Assembly: GCA_017436345.1 (NCBI GenBank)
Contig: JAFSDH010000009.1
Span: 1 to 64,000 of the forward strand
Direction of reading: 5' to 3'
DNA length: 64,000 nt
Source: Bacilli bacterium
GTDB taxonomy: Bacteria > Bacillota_I > Bacilli_A > RF39 > UBA660
The translations under genes were made by a program, and so were the position numbers. The notes beneath the pieces were generated by a model. The model worked only from the letters and a program-made list of their open reading frames with translations, had not been told where the DNA came from and did not search any database. Positions 43,841 to 52,880 of the stretch are shown one piece after another (within the stretch, counting starts at the first letter, position 1; each line of letters starts with the position of its first letter).

Positions 43841-45265
43841 ATGGCAAATGAAGTTAAAGAAATAACGAAACGTGATGTTAATTTTGCAAAGTGGTATACT
43901 GATGTTATAAAAAAGGCTGATTTAGTTGATTATTCATCAGTAAAGGGAAGTATGATTATTAGACCATATGGTTATGCAATATGGGAAAATATGCAAAGTA
44001 TTTTAGATAAAGAATTTAAAAAATTAGGACATGAAAATGTACAAATGCCTATGTTTATTCCTGAAAGTCTTTTGAATGTTGAAAAAGAACATGTTAAAGG
44101 GTTTGCTCCAGAAGTGGCTTGGATTACTCATGGTGGTAGTGAAAAGTTAGAAGAAAGAATGTGTGTTAGACCTACAAGTGAAGTTCTTTTTTGTGATCAT
44201 TTTGAAAAGATTATTAAATCTTATCGTGATTTGCCGAAATTATATAATCAATGGTGTACTATTTGTAGATGGGAAAAAACAACTCGTCCATTTTTGAGAA
44301 GTAGAGAGATTTTATGGCAAGAAGGACATACTATGCATGCAACGGCAGAAGAAGCTATTGAAGAGACTTTAAGAATGTTAAAAGTTTATGAAGATTTTCA
44401 AAGAAACGTTTTAGCGCTTCCAGTAATTGTAGGTAAGAAAACTGATAAAGAGAAATTTGCTGGTGCAGAAGCTAGTTATACTTTAGAAGCTATGATGTAT
44501 GATGGTGTTGCATTACAAAATGGTACTAGTCATTATTTTGGAAATCATTTTGCTGAGGCTTTTAATATTAAATTTTTAAATAAAGATAATAAAATGGAAG
44601 CTCCATATCAAACATCTTGGGGTGTTACAACTAGAATGATAGGTGCAATTATTATGACTCATGGTGATGATAATGGACTTGTTTTACCACCTAATATTGC
44701 ACCTTATAAGACAATTATCATTCCAATTGGTAAAGATGAAAGTGTTAATGAAAAGTGTAATGAATTAATGTGTGATTTATTAGATAAGAATATTAGTTGT
44801 AAAATAGATTTATCTGATAAGACTCCTGGATTTAAATTTGCTGATGCTGAAGTAAAAGGATATCCAGTAAGAATTGAAGTAGGTCAAAGAGATTTGGCTA
44901 ATGGATTAGTAACTCTTGCGCGTCGTGATACTTTTGAAAAAATTCAAGTTAAAGTAGAAGATGTTGTTAGTGAAATTGATAAATTACTTAAAGAAATTCA
45001 AGATAATTTATATGATAGAGCTTTAAAAAGAAGAGATTCAATGATTTATGAAGCAAATACTTTTGATGAATTTATTAATATCGCAATGAATAAGCCAGGA
45101 TTTATAAAAATAAATTGGTGTGGAGATGTTGCTTGTGAAAATAAAATAAAAGATGAATGTGGATTTAAATCACGTTGTTTAATTGAAGATGAAGAGATAA
45201 CAGGTAGTTGTTGCTGTTGTGGTAAAGAAGCTAAACATAGAATTTATTTTGGTAGACAATATTAA
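43841..45265 (+). CDS. proS: Prolyl-tRNA synthetase (archaeal/eukaryal-like type)
   Basis: A 474-residue class II synthetase charging tRNA-Pro. It is the shorter form without the bacterial editing (INS) insertion and with a C-terminal zinc-binding domain: cysteines in WCGDVAC, KDEC, SRC and a CCCCG run, ending HRIYFGRQY. Motif 2 (ICRWEKTTRPFLRSREILWQEGHT) and motif 3 (TSWGVTTRMIGAI) are intact. Both ProRS types occur in Firmicutes. AGAGAGTGTAATT precedes the ATG. Confidence 0.96.
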   Translation: MANEVKEITKRDVNFAKWYTDVIKKADLVDYSSVKGSMIIRPYGYAIWENMQSILDKEFKKLGHENVQMPMFIPESLLNVEKEHVKGFAPEVAWITHGGSEKLEERMCVRPTSEVLFCDHFEKIIKSYRDLPKLYNQWCTICRWEKTTRPFLRSREILWQEGHTMHATAEEAIEETLRMLKVYEDFQRNVLALPVIVGKKTDKEKFAGAEASYTLEAMMYDGVALQNGTSHYFGNHFAEAFNIKFLNKDNKMEAPYQTSWGVTTRMIGAIIMTHGDDNGLVLPPNIAPYKTIIIPIGKDESVNEKCNELMCDLLDKNISCKIDLSDKTPGFKFADAEVKGYPVRIEVGQRDLANGLVTLARRDTFEKIQVKVEDVVSEIDKLLKEIQDNLYDRALKRRDSMIYEANTFDEFINIAMNKPGFIKINWCGDVACENKIKDECGFKSRCLIEDEEITGSCCCCGKEAKHRIYFGRQY

Positions 45266-45270
45266 TATAA

Positions 45271-45299
45271 TAAAAAAGAATACGGTGTGTTCTTTTTTT
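45271..45299 (+). terminator. Terminator of proS
   Basis: A-run plus GAATAC/GTGTTC hairpin (one wobble pair) followed by T7. Confidence 0.75.
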
Positions 45300-45337
45300 A
45301 TGATATAATTTATTTATAAATATAAAGGAGTGTTATT

Positions 45338-46156
45338 ATGTTAAAAAAAATAGGATCATTTTTAATCGGATTTGTTGCGGTGTTTATAATTGGTTTATTT
45401 TCAATATTATTAGCAGTAAGAATGTTTTTTTCACCAGCATCTATGGCTAAGGTTGGAAAGGTTATGCTTGAAGAAGAAATTAATTGGAATGATGAAGGAT
45501 TTGAATACCTTGATAAAGACCTGTTAATTGATGAAATGGGAAAATTTATGTCTGACTATTTCAGATATGTTGGAGGGGCTCCAGGTGCTGCTAAACCAAC
45601 AACAGAAGGTTTTATTAAAGTAATAGATGAAATGGTTGAAAAGTATGAAGAAGAAAATAATGTAGAAGTTGCAGATGATAATGATATTCAAGAGTTATAT
45701 GATGAACTTGAATATAGTCTTGATGATCTTGTTAATGAACCAATTGATGAAGATGTAAAATTAGTATTTGGTATTGTTTATTCACAACCATTATTTATTG
45801 GTCTTATAGTTGCATTTATTGGTTGTATTCTTTTAAATTATTTATTAAGAAAAGATTGGTTTATTATAATGAAACATACTGGTATTACAGTTTTACTTAA
45901 CGCAATTATATTCGTTGCTTGTGGATTATTAGTTAATAGTGTTATTGAGGCTGAACTTGAAGATGCAGCTGATATGGCATTAGCAAGTGCTTTTTCAAGT
46001 AACTTTTTCACAGTAGGAATAGTTAGTTTAATAAGTGCTGTAGCGTTGATTATATTATCTATAGTTTTAAAGAAAAATAGTAATGATTTTGATAAAAATC
46101 TAAATAACAATATGATGAATAGTAATATGAATAATAGTAATATTAATAATATGTAA
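45338..46156 (+). CDS. Hypothetical membrane protein with Asn/Met-rich tail
   Basis: A 272-residue protein: one N-terminal transmembrane helix (~7-29), an acidic outer domain (~40-145), three further helices (~150-170, ~180-200, ~220-243), then a cytoplasmic-looking tail of N, M and S (NNNMMNSNMNNSNINNM), low complexity. AAAGGAGTGTTATT precedes the ATG. Monocistronic. Unrecognised. Confidence 0.6.
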   Translation: MLKKIGSFLIGFVAVFIIGLFSILLAVRMFFSPASMAKVGKVMLEEEINWNDEGFEYLDKDLLIDEMGKFMSDYFRYVGGAPGAAKPTTEGFIKVIDEMVEKYEEENNVEVADDNDIQELYDELEYSLDDLVNEPIDEDVKLVFGIVYSQPLFIGLIVAFIGCILLNYLLRKDWFIIMKHTGITVLLNAIIFVACGLLVNSVIEAELEDAADMALASAFSSNFFTVGIVSLISAVALIILSIVLKKNSNDFDKNLNNNMMNSNMNNSNINNM

Positions 46157-46181
46157 GATATACTTAAAAGTATATCTTTTT
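46155..46181 (+). terminator. Terminator
   Basis: AAGATATACTT/AAGTATATCTT with short loop and T run, overlapping the stop codon. Confidence 0.85.
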
Positions 46182-46234
46182 ATATTTCGACAAATTTCTT
46201 AATTATATTATTTTATATTATTATTGGTGAAGAT

Positions 46235-46699
46235 ATGAAAAAGAAATTTTTAAGAAGTGTAATTATTCCTTTATTAATTGCGATATTTTTGGGTTTTTAT
46301 GGAGCTAAGATTGTATATGGTTTTTATCAAGTTAAAGAGAGTATATCTGAGGTATCACATAATGCTTATGCTATTCAGTATGGAGTATATACTAATGCTG
46401 ATACATTAACTAAAAATTTTTCTGATTTAGATAATTATGTTGTTTCGATGGAAGATGGTAAATATTATGTTTACGTAGGATTTACTACAGAATATTCTAA
46501 TTTAAATAAGATTAGGAAAATGTATGATGATTTAGGAATAGAAGTTTATGTAAAAGAGGTATACATTGATAATTTAGAATTTATTAATGGTTTACAACAA
46601 TTTGATATATTGCTTGACAGTGTTGAAAGTAAAGAAGATATTTTATCTGTAAATTCCGCTATTTTATCTAGCTATGAAGAATTAATTTTAGGAATATAA
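46235..46699 (+). CDS. SPOR-like membrane protein, possibly SpoIIB-related
   Basis: A 154-residue protein: N-terminal anchor (~8-28) and a SPOR-like module (AIQYGVYTNADTLTKNF...YYVYVGFTTEYSNLNKIRKMYDDLGIEVYVKEV), the fold that binds denuded peptidoglycan at septa. In B. subtilis the SPOR protein SpoIIB lies just upstream of maf-radC-mreBCD-minCD-spoIVFA-spoIVFB; the same region follows here, so I infer a SpoIIB-like role in septal thinning during engulfment. TTGGTGAAGAT precedes the ATG. Confidence 0.65.
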   Translation: MKKKFLRSVIIPLLIAIFLGFYGAKIVYGFYQVKESISEVSHNAYAIQYGVYTNADTLTKNFSDLDNYVVSMEDGKYYVYVGFTTEYSNLNKIRKMYDDLGIEVYVKEVYIDNLEFINGLQQFDILLDSVESKEDILSVNSAILSSYEELILGI

Positions 46700-46728
46700 A
46701 AAACAACGTTAAATAATGTTGTTTTTTT
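46699..46728 (+). terminator. Terminator
   Basis: AACAACGTTA/TAATGTTGTT (one G-T pair) with T7. A plausible promoter for the next gene (TTGTTT at 46719-46724, 16 bases, GATAAT at 46741-46746) overlaps its T run. Confidence 0.8.
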
Positions 46729-46772
46729 GTTTTTTTATATGATAATATTAAATTGTAGAATAGGAGGCTTTT

Positions 46773-47420
46773 ATGAAGAATAAGAAAGGTTTTACATTGA
46801 TAGAGTTACTTGCGGTAATTGTAATACTAGGACTTTTAATGGCAATAGCTATTCCTAGTGTAACAAAGTATATTACACAATCAAGAAAGAAGACATTAGT
46901 TAACAGTATTGATTCATTTATCACAGCGGCTGCAACTGCTGTAAATAACAATGAGTTTGGTGCTTTATCTAATCAAGATGTTTCATACTATATTCCGGTT
47001 TCTAATAAGGCTGAAGATTCATGTATTTCACTTGAAAAAGGTGGAACTGATCCGTTTGGAAATTGGAAAGAAGCATATGTAGTAGTTAACTATGATGCAG
47101 AAAGTTATAGTTATGATTATTATTTTACATTTATTGATGATGCTGGGTATGGAATGGAACTTACCAAAAGTGATGCTATTAAACCAAGTGGAGATGGACA
47201 AATTCTTAATCCAACAAGACTTGAGTTAACTAATGCTACTTCTAATAGAGTTACTGATGATAAAATTGAAATTGGAGATCAAGATACTGATCGAGGATAT
47301 GTATCTGTCATTTTATTTTCACCAAGTATGGTATCAAAAACTGATGGAATGATGAATGTTACTCCAACCGTGGAAGCATGTAAAGCAAGTTCGTATTATA
47401 CAGCTCAGTACGAAATATAA
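46773..47420 (+). CDS. Type IV pilin-like prepilin, paralogue 3
   Basis: A 215-residue prepilin: MKNKKG|FTLIELLAVIVILG, Glu11 = mature +5. Residues 1-147 match the tandem copies at 18-20 kb (up to GDGQILNP); the tail (RLELTNATSNRVTDDKIEIG...TVEACKASSYYTAQYEI) is unique. Cys84 and Cys203 are the conserved pair. At DNA level it is closer to the copy at 54.2 kb than to the tandem pair (third-position changes). AGGAGGCTTTT precedes the ATG. It is inserted between the SPOR gene and radC. Confidence 0.92.
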   Translation: MKNKKGFTLIELLAVIVILGLLMAIAIPSVTKYITQSRKKTLVNSIDSFITAAATAVNNNEFGALSNQDVSYYIPVSNKAEDSCISLEKGGTDPFGNWKEAYVVVNYDAESYSYDYYFTFIDDAGYGMELTKSDAIKPSGDGQILNPTRLELTNATSNRVTDDKIEIGDQDTDRGYVSVILFSPSMVSKTDGMMNVTPTVEACKASSYYTAQYEI

Positions 47421-47446
47421 GAAAGTCTAATGACTTTCTTTTTTTT
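47420..47446 (+). terminator. Terminator
   Basis: GAAAGTC/GACTTTC, loop TAAT, T8. Confidence 0.88.
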
Positions 47447-47527
47447 CGACATTTTTTTAACTTTTCTTTTTTTATACTTTATTTAGGAATATAAGAATTT
47501 AGTTTTAATAATAGTATTGGTGAAGTT

Positions 47528-48199
47528 ATGATTAAAGATATTCCAATTAATGAAAGACCTCGTGAAAGAGCATTAAAATATGGTATTGAAAATTTATCTG
47601 ATAGTGATCTTTTGTCAATTATATTAAGGACAGGTACTTTTTCTAAAGATGTTAAATTTTTATCATTAGAATTACTTAGTTTGGTTGGTGATATTTCATC
47701 TTTTAAAAATCTGACTTTTAATAAATTATTAACTATTAAAGGAATTGGAAAAGTAAAAGCAATTGAAATATTATGTGTTGTTGAATTAAGTAAAAGGATT
47801 TATTTAAAAAAAGATGATGTTTTAGTAAAAATTACTTGTTCTTTAGATGTAGTTAATTATTATAAAGATTTATTTTCAGATAAAAAACAAGAATTATTTT
47901 ACTGCTTATATTTAAATAATAAAAATTATGTTATTGAAAGGAAATTATTATTTATGGGAACAATAAATAGAAGTATAGTACATCCAAGGGAAATCTTTAA
48001 GAATGCATATCTTTCAAGTGCATCTGGTATTATTTGTATTCATAATCATCCTAGTGGAGATATTAATCCTTCTTTAGAGGATAAAAAGCTTACTAAAGCT
48101 TTAGTAGATATTGGTAATATTCAAAATATACCTATACTTGATCATATTATTATTGGTAAAGATAATTATTTTAGTTTTATGGAGAATGATTTATTATGA
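47528..48199 (+). CDS. radC: RadC/JAB-domain protein
   Basis: A 223-residue protein: helix-hairpin-helix N-terminus (LLTIKGIGKVKAIEIL) and a C-terminal JAMM metallo-domain with HNHPSGDINPSLED (H-x-H...S...D). The historical DNA-repair role is doubtful; biochemical activity is unclear. GGTGAAGTT precedes the ATG. It leads the mreC-mreD-spoIVFA-spoIVFB row, as in B. subtilis, but mreB is absent between radC and mreC. Its stop overlaps mreC by 4 bases. Confidence 0.93.
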   Translation: MIKDIPINERPRERALKYGIENLSDSDLLSIILRTGTFSKDVKFLSLELLSLVGDISSFKNLTFNKLLTIKGIGKVKAIEILCVVELSKRIYLKKDDVLVKITCSLDVVNYYKDLFSDKKQELFYCLYLNNKNYVIERKLLFMGTINRSIVHPREIFKNAYLSSASGIICIHNHPSGDINPSLEDKKLTKALVDIGNIQNIPILDHIIIGKDNYFSFMENDLL

Positions 48200-48930
48200 A
48201 GAAAAAAAGAAAAAAGAATCTTGATTCAAAATATAAGATTATTATAATTATGTTTATTTTAGTTATATTTTTAATAGTTATTACATTTTCTTTTAAAAAT
48301 AATTTATTTATAACTGATTCGATAAATAATATTTTTTATAATATGTTTCATGATTTAAATAATAAAAATGACATTATAGGTACTAATATAAATATGGAAT
48401 TATTTAATGAAAATACGGAGTTAAAAAGACTTTTAAATATAGATAAATCTTTGTCTGATTTTGAAATTATTAATGGGGTTGTAATATCTAGAAATCCTTC
48501 ATATTGGTTAGATGATATTGTTGTCAATCGAGGAGTTAAAGATGGAATAGAAATAGGAATGAGTGTTGTTGTTAGTGAAGGAATTGTTGGATATGTTAGT
48601 GAAGTATATGAACATTCTTCTAAAGTTACTTTGATAACTAGTTCTTCTTTTAATAATACTTCTGTAAAAATTAATAATATTAATTTAATTTTAGAGTATG
48701 ACCACAATAATAATTTAGTAGTTAATCAATTAGATAATTTCGATTCAATTAATGTAGGTGATATTGTTTTAACTAGTGGACTTACTGATAAGTATCCTGG
48801 TGGGATTACGATTGGTTATGTATCTAAAATAGAAGAAAATAATTATGGTACTGGAAAGATATTATACATATCTTTGTATTATGATATTAATTCAATTAGA
48901 TATGTGTCATTTTTAAAGAGGTTAGTATGA
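48196..48930 (+). CDS. mreC: Rod shape-determining protein MreC
   Basis: A 244-residue bitopic protein: membrane helix ~15-35, short coiled-coil (MELFNENTELKRLLN), and the double beta-barrel (VVISRNPSYWLDDIVVNRGVKDGIEIGMSVVVSEGIVGYVSEV, DIVLTSGLTDKYPGGITIGYV). It organises the elongasome with MreD and PBP2. It overlaps radC and mreD by 4 bases each (ATGA), so the three are translationally coupled. Confidence 0.94.
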   Translation: MKKKRKKNLDSKYKIIIIMFILVIFLIVITFSFKNNLFITDSINNIFYNMFHDLNNKNDIIGTNINMELFNENTELKRLLNIDKSLSDFEIINGVVISRNPSYWLDDIVVNRGVKDGIEIGMSVVVSEGIVGYVSEVYEHSSKVTLITSSSFNNTSVKINNINLILEYDHNNNLVVNQLDNFDSINVGDIVLTSGLTDKYPGGITIGYVSKIEENNYGTGKILYISLYYDINSIRYVSFLKRLV

Positions 48931-49382
48931 AGAAGATAGTTTTTATTTTATTATCTATTACTTTTATTTTAGATAGTTTAATTCTTTATTTTATCCCTTT
49001 TTCTTTTAATAATATTTATATTTTCCCAATGTTTTTTTTAACTACTATGTTTATATTATTAAAGTATATTTCTAAAGATAATTATTATATATTTATATTA
49101 TTTATTATCTTATATAGTACTTTAGTTTTAAATAATTTATTATTAGGTATTATTTTGTTTATTATTACATATTTTATTAATAAAAATCTTTTTATTAATA
49201 ATGTAGTAAAGATATTAGTTCTTCTATTTATTTATGATTTATTATTGTATTTAATATTAGTACTTTTTAATAAAATAGAATTTAATTTTAGTTTTTATAT
49301 TTATAAGATAATTAGATCTTTTTTTATAAATTTTATTTATATATTTTTATTTAATTTAGTTCTAAAAAATAAATACTCTTAA
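48927..49382 (+). CDS. mreD: Rod shape-determining protein MreD
   Basis: A 151-residue protein with about five transmembrane helices and almost no soluble part. The sequence itself is low complexity (I, L, F, Y); the call rests on topology, length and position directly after mreC. Partner of MreC in cell-wall elongation. Confidence 0.82.
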   Translation: MKKIVFILLSITFILDSLILYFIPFSFNNIYIFPMFFLTTMFILLKYISKDNYYIFILFIILYSTLVLNNLLLGIILFIITYFINKNLFINNVVKILVLLFIYDLLLYLILVLFNKIEFNFSFYIYKIIRSFFINFIYIFLFNLVLKNKYS

Positions 49383-49404
49383 TAATTTATATTGAGGTGA
49401 AAAT

Positions 49405-49983
49405 ATGGATTATACTACTAGTAAGTTCTTAAAAAAGAAGAAAGAAAAAAGTATCTTTAAATCTTTTTTTAATAAACTATTTATATGCATTTTATTATTT
49501 TTAATATTAATGATTGTGGTAAAAAAAGATCCTAATTTAAAAGAGAAGATACATTCTTTTATTTTTGAAAATAATATATCATTTTCTAGTTTTAAGTCTT
49601 TTTATGACGATACTTTAGGAGGAGTTCTTCCTTTTGATAATGTAGTTGTATCTGAACCTGTATCTGTTTTTAGTGAGAATATTAGTTATAAAGAAAAGAG
49701 TGACTATAATGATGGTGTTAAATTAGTAGTTGATGATAATTATTTAGTTCCTGTGATAGAAAGTGGTATTGTTGTATATATAGGGGAAAAAGATAAATAT
49801 GGGTATACTATTATTGTCCAACAAAATGATGGAGTAGATGCTTGGTATAGTAATATTAGTAGTAATGTAGAGTTGTATGACTATGTTGAAAAGGGAAGTT
49901 TACTTGGAGAATCTAGTTCTAATAATATATATTTATATTTTCAAAAGAATGGTGAATTTATTGATTATAAAACGTATATTTAA
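49405..49983 (+). CDS. spoIVFA: SpoIVFA-like M23-domain protein
   Basis: A 192-residue protein: basic N-terminus, membrane helix (~28-44), linker, and a degenerate LytM/M23 beta domain at the C-terminus (PVIESGIVVYIGEKDKYGYTIIVQQNDGVDAWYSNI...VEKGSLLGES) lacking the zinc histidines. SpoIVFA tethers and inhibits the protease SpoIVFB in the outer forespore membrane until signalling proteases cut it. The spoIVFB start lies inside its 3' end. GAGGTGAAAAT precedes the ATG. Confidence 0.85.
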   Translation: MDYTTSKFLKKKKEKSIFKSFFNKLFICILLFLILMIVVKKDPNLKEKIHSFIFENNISFSSFKSFYDDTLGGVLPFDNVVVSEPVSVFSENISYKEKSDYNDGVKLVVDDNYLVPVIESGIVVYIGEKDKYGYTIIVQQNDGVDAWYSNISSNVELYDYVEKGSLLGESSSNNIYLYFQKNGEFIDYKTYI

Positions 49984-50707
49984 GAAGATTCATATTGATT
50001 CTTCTTTTTATTTTTTTATATTTTTATCTTGTTTAAGTGCTAATTTTAAGAATTTTATTTTATTTTTATCAATTATTATTATTCATGAACTAGGACATGT
50101 ATTGATGGGATTATTTCTTGGATGGAAATTAGATAAGATATCTATATATCCGTATGGTGGAGTAACAAAGTTTAATGAGGATATAAATAAAAGGTTAATA
50201 GAGGAATTACTTATTTTATTAAGTGGTCCATTTTTACAATTATTATATTTTTTTATTTATTATTATATATTTAGAGATGATTATTTTAAGTATTATAATA
50301 TATCTATTTTAATATTTAATTTACTTCCTATATATCCTCTTGATGGTGGGAAAATTTTAAATATTATTTTATCTTATTTTTTATCTTTTAGACTGAGTTA
50401 TTATTTATCTATTATTATTTCTATTGTTATTTCTTTTTTATTTATATTTTTTTCTATTACAAGAAATTATACTTTTAATCTTATTCTTATGTTTTTAATA
50501 GTTATTTCTAAGGTATTAATTGAAGTAAAAAAACGAAGATATTATTTTAATAAATTTTTATTAGAAAGATATATTAATAAATATAATTTTAAGAAAGTTA
50601 AAAATGTTTCTTCAATAAAAAAAATGATGCGAGATAAAAGACACATCATTTATAGTAATAATAAGTATTATACTGAAAAAGATTTTTTAAAGAAATTATA
50701 TCGATAA
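49961..50707 (+). CDS. spoIVFB: SpoIVFB intramembrane metalloprotease (pro-sigma-K processing)
   Basis: A site-2 protease with about six transmembrane helices: zinc motif HELGH and NLLPIYPLDGG. It cleaves the pro-sequence of sigma-K in the mother cell. I choose the TTG at 49961, five bases after GGTGA; HELGH then begins at residue 42, versus 43 in B. subtilis. An ATG at 49949 is possible. The ~60-residue C-terminal segment (SSIKKMMRDKRHIIYSNNKYY) resembles a reduced CBS-like region. It overlaps spoIVFA by 23 bases. Its substrate gene sigK is 2.7 kb downstream. Confidence 0.9.
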   Translation: MIIKRIFKKIHIDSSFYFFIFLSCLSANFKNFILFLSIIIIHELGHVLMGLFLGWKLDKISIYPYGGVTKFNEDINKRLIEELLILLSGPFLQLLYFFIYYYIFRDDYFKYYNISILIFNLLPIYPLDGGKILNIILSYFLSFRLSYYLSIIISIVISFLFIFFSITRNYTFNLILMFLIVISKVLIEVKKRRYYFNKFLLERYINKYNFKKVKNVSSIKKMMRDKRHIIYSNNKYYTEKDFLKKLYR

Positions 50708-51340
50708 CGATATTTGTTCTTTATCATTTTCCATTAATTTTTGAATTTTATTTTTATCTATTTTTTTTATATATTTTATATAACATTTTCCACATAGAGG
50801 AACGTATTCAATATTATCATGAGCTCCATCAATAACATTTTGTTCTCCTGTTGAAACATATTTTCCGTTTACTTTACGAGCGTTAAATCTAGCTTTTTTC
50901 CCACAATTACAAATTGTTTCTAGTTCTTTCATAGAATCACATAGTTCAAGTAATCTTTTAGAACCTGGAAAACTATTAGTTTTAAAGTCACTTTTTAATC
51001 CAAAACAAATAACTGGGATATCAAGGATTTTGGTTATGTACCATAATTCTTCTATTTGTGATGGTGTAAGAAATTGTGCTTCATCAACTAAGATACATTC
51101 TGTATTTTTTATTTTTTTAGAATATTTTTTTTGAAGAATAGGTTCATCTATCTTTAAAACAATATCAACTTGTCTTTTAGGACCAATTCTAGATACTAGA
51201 AAATCATCACCTTTTGTATCTACTTCTGATTTTAGTAAAAGAATATTTCTATTATTTTCAGTATAATTATGTGCGACTTGAAGTAACATCATACTTTTAC
51301 CTGAATTCATTGCTCCATATCTAAATTCTAATTTTGCCAT
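50696..51340 (-). CDS. tdk: Thymidine kinase
   Basis: A 214-residue type II thymidine kinase for nucleoside salvage. P-loop GAMNSGKS, the DEAQFL Walker B/lid motif, and zinc cysteines CNCG plus CGKC are in place. Start 51340 follows GGGGAGTGTTGAAA; the TTG at 51349 lies in the ribosome site. Its 3' end overlaps spoIVFB by 12 bases on the opposite strand; it is divergent from murE. Confidence 0.95.
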   Translation of the reverse strand: MAKLEFRYGAMNSGKSMMLLQVAHNYTENNRNILLLKSEVDTKGDDFLVSRIGPKRQVDIVLKIDEPILQKKYSKKIKNTECILVDEAQFLTPSQIEELWYITKILDIPVICFGLKSDFKTNSFPGSKRLLELCDSMKELETICNCGKKARFNARKVNGKYVSTGEQNVIDGAHDNIEYVPLCGKCYIKYIKKIDKNKIQKLMENDKEQISLSI

Positions 51341-51458
51341 TTTCAACACTCCCCATATTCTTAATTATAAATCTTTTTTGTTTTTTGTAAATAATTTTAA
51401 AAAAATTTTGTTTTTTGCATAAATATTATTATAATGATATTAAGAAGATGGTGATAAC

Positions 51459-52880
51459 ATGAAAAATTTAAATGAATTATATGATTGTAATTATGATTGT
51501 ATGGTTAAAGGCATAAAGACTAATTCTAAAGAAATAGAAGAAGGAGATATGTTTGTTTGTATAAAAGGGGTTAAAGAAGATAGACATAATTATATTATGG
51601 AAGCTATTGAAAAAGGCTGTAGTTGTTTAATTGTTGAAAGAGGTAATAATTATAGTGTTCCATTTATTACTGTTAAAGATACTAATAAAGAACTTGGAAA
51701 TGTTAGTAAGAAGTTTTATGGCTATGATGATAGTTTAAAGATAATTGGTATTACTGGTACAGATGGAAAAACGACAACTTCATTATCAATTAGAGATATG
51801 CTAGATGATTGTGGTTATATAGGCACTAATGGAATAAAGAGTAATAAGCTTAATTTGGATACGAATAATACTACTCCTGATTTAGATTTATTATATAAAT
51901 ATCTGGCATCTTTTAAAAAAGAAAATTTAAATTATGTTAGTATGGAAGTTTCAAGTGAAGGTCTATTACATAATCGAGTATATGGTATTAATTTTGATAT
52001 TGGTGTTTTAACTAATATTAGTGAAGATCATTTAAATGTGCATAAGACTCTTACTAATTATATAGATTCTAAAATAAAATTATTTAAAAATATTAAAGAA
52101 TCAGGATATGCAGTTTTAAATAGAGATGATCGTTTTTATGATAAGTTTGAAGAAAATTGTAAGTGTAATATTTTTAGTTATGGTAAAGATAAAAATAGTG
52201 ATTTAAGAATTGAAAGAATTAAAGAAAGAGATGATGGTACTTATATTCAGTTCGAATATAAAGATAAGATGTATTCTGTAACTTCTAGTTTAAAGGGAGA
52301 ATATAATGTATATAATTTGATGGCATCTATTAGTGTACTTGTATGTTTAGGTTTTGATATAAAGGATATTATTGAAAAAGTAAAAAATATAAAACAAGTA
52401 GATGGTAGATGTGAAATATTTGATATAAATAATTTTAAAGTAGTTTTAGATTATGCTCATACGGAAAATGGTTTACGAAGTATTCTTACTTATTTAAATA
52501 AAATAAAGAAAAATAGAATTATAACTGTTACTGGTAGTGCTGGTGGTAGAGAAAAAGAAAAAAGACGTGGTATGGGAGAAGTAGTCCAAGAATTATCAGA
52601 TTTAGTTATTTATACAATGGATGATCCTAGATATGAAAGTGTTTCTGATATTATTAATGATATGATAGTTGACGATAAAGATAATTATATGATTGTTGAA
52701 GATAGGAAAGAAGCTATTGATAAAGCTATATCTTTAGCTAAGAAAAATGATATTATTCTAATTGCTGGTAAGGGAAGAGATAATTATATGGCAATTGAAG
52801 ATAAGAAGATTAAATATTCTGATTATGATGTTATAGAAAGGTATATAAAAAATGGAGTTAAGAAGCGCAATCGAAAGTAG
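51459..52880 (+). CDS. murE: UDP-MurNAc-tripeptide ligase MurE
   Basis: A 473-residue cytoplasmic Mur ligase adding the third residue to UDP-MurNAc-L-Ala-D-Glu. ATP loop GTDGKTTT; carbamylated-lysine region SKIKLFKN; VLDYAHTENGL; C-terminal substrate motif DDPRYESV. The arginine of the DNPR-like motif favours meso-diaminopimelate over lysine, but DDPR is not the strict consensus. GGTGATAAC precedes the ATG. It overlaps the nitroreductase by 29 bases. Confidence 0.93.
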   Translation: MKNLNELYDCNYDCMVKGIKTNSKEIEEGDMFVCIKGVKEDRHNYIMEAIEKGCSCLIVERGNNYSVPFITVKDTNKELGNVSKKFYGYDDSLKIIGITGTDGKTTTSLSIRDMLDDCGYIGTNGIKSNKLNLDTNNTTPDLDLLYKYLASFKKENLNYVSMEVSSEGLLHNRVYGINFDIGVLTNISEDHLNVHKTLTNYIDSKIKLFKNIKESGYAVLNRDDRFYDKFEENCKCNIFSYGKDKNSDLRIERIKERDDGTYIQFEYKDKMYSVTSSLKGEYNVYNLMASISVLVCLGFDIKDIIEKVKNIKQVDGRCEIFDINNFKVVLDYAHTENGLRSILTYLNKIKKNRIITVTGSAGGREKEKRRGMGEVVQELSDLVIYTMDDPRYESVSDIINDMIVDDKDNYMIVEDRKEAIDKAISLAKKNDIILIAGKGRDNYMAIEDKKIKYSDYDVIERYIKNGVKKRNRK

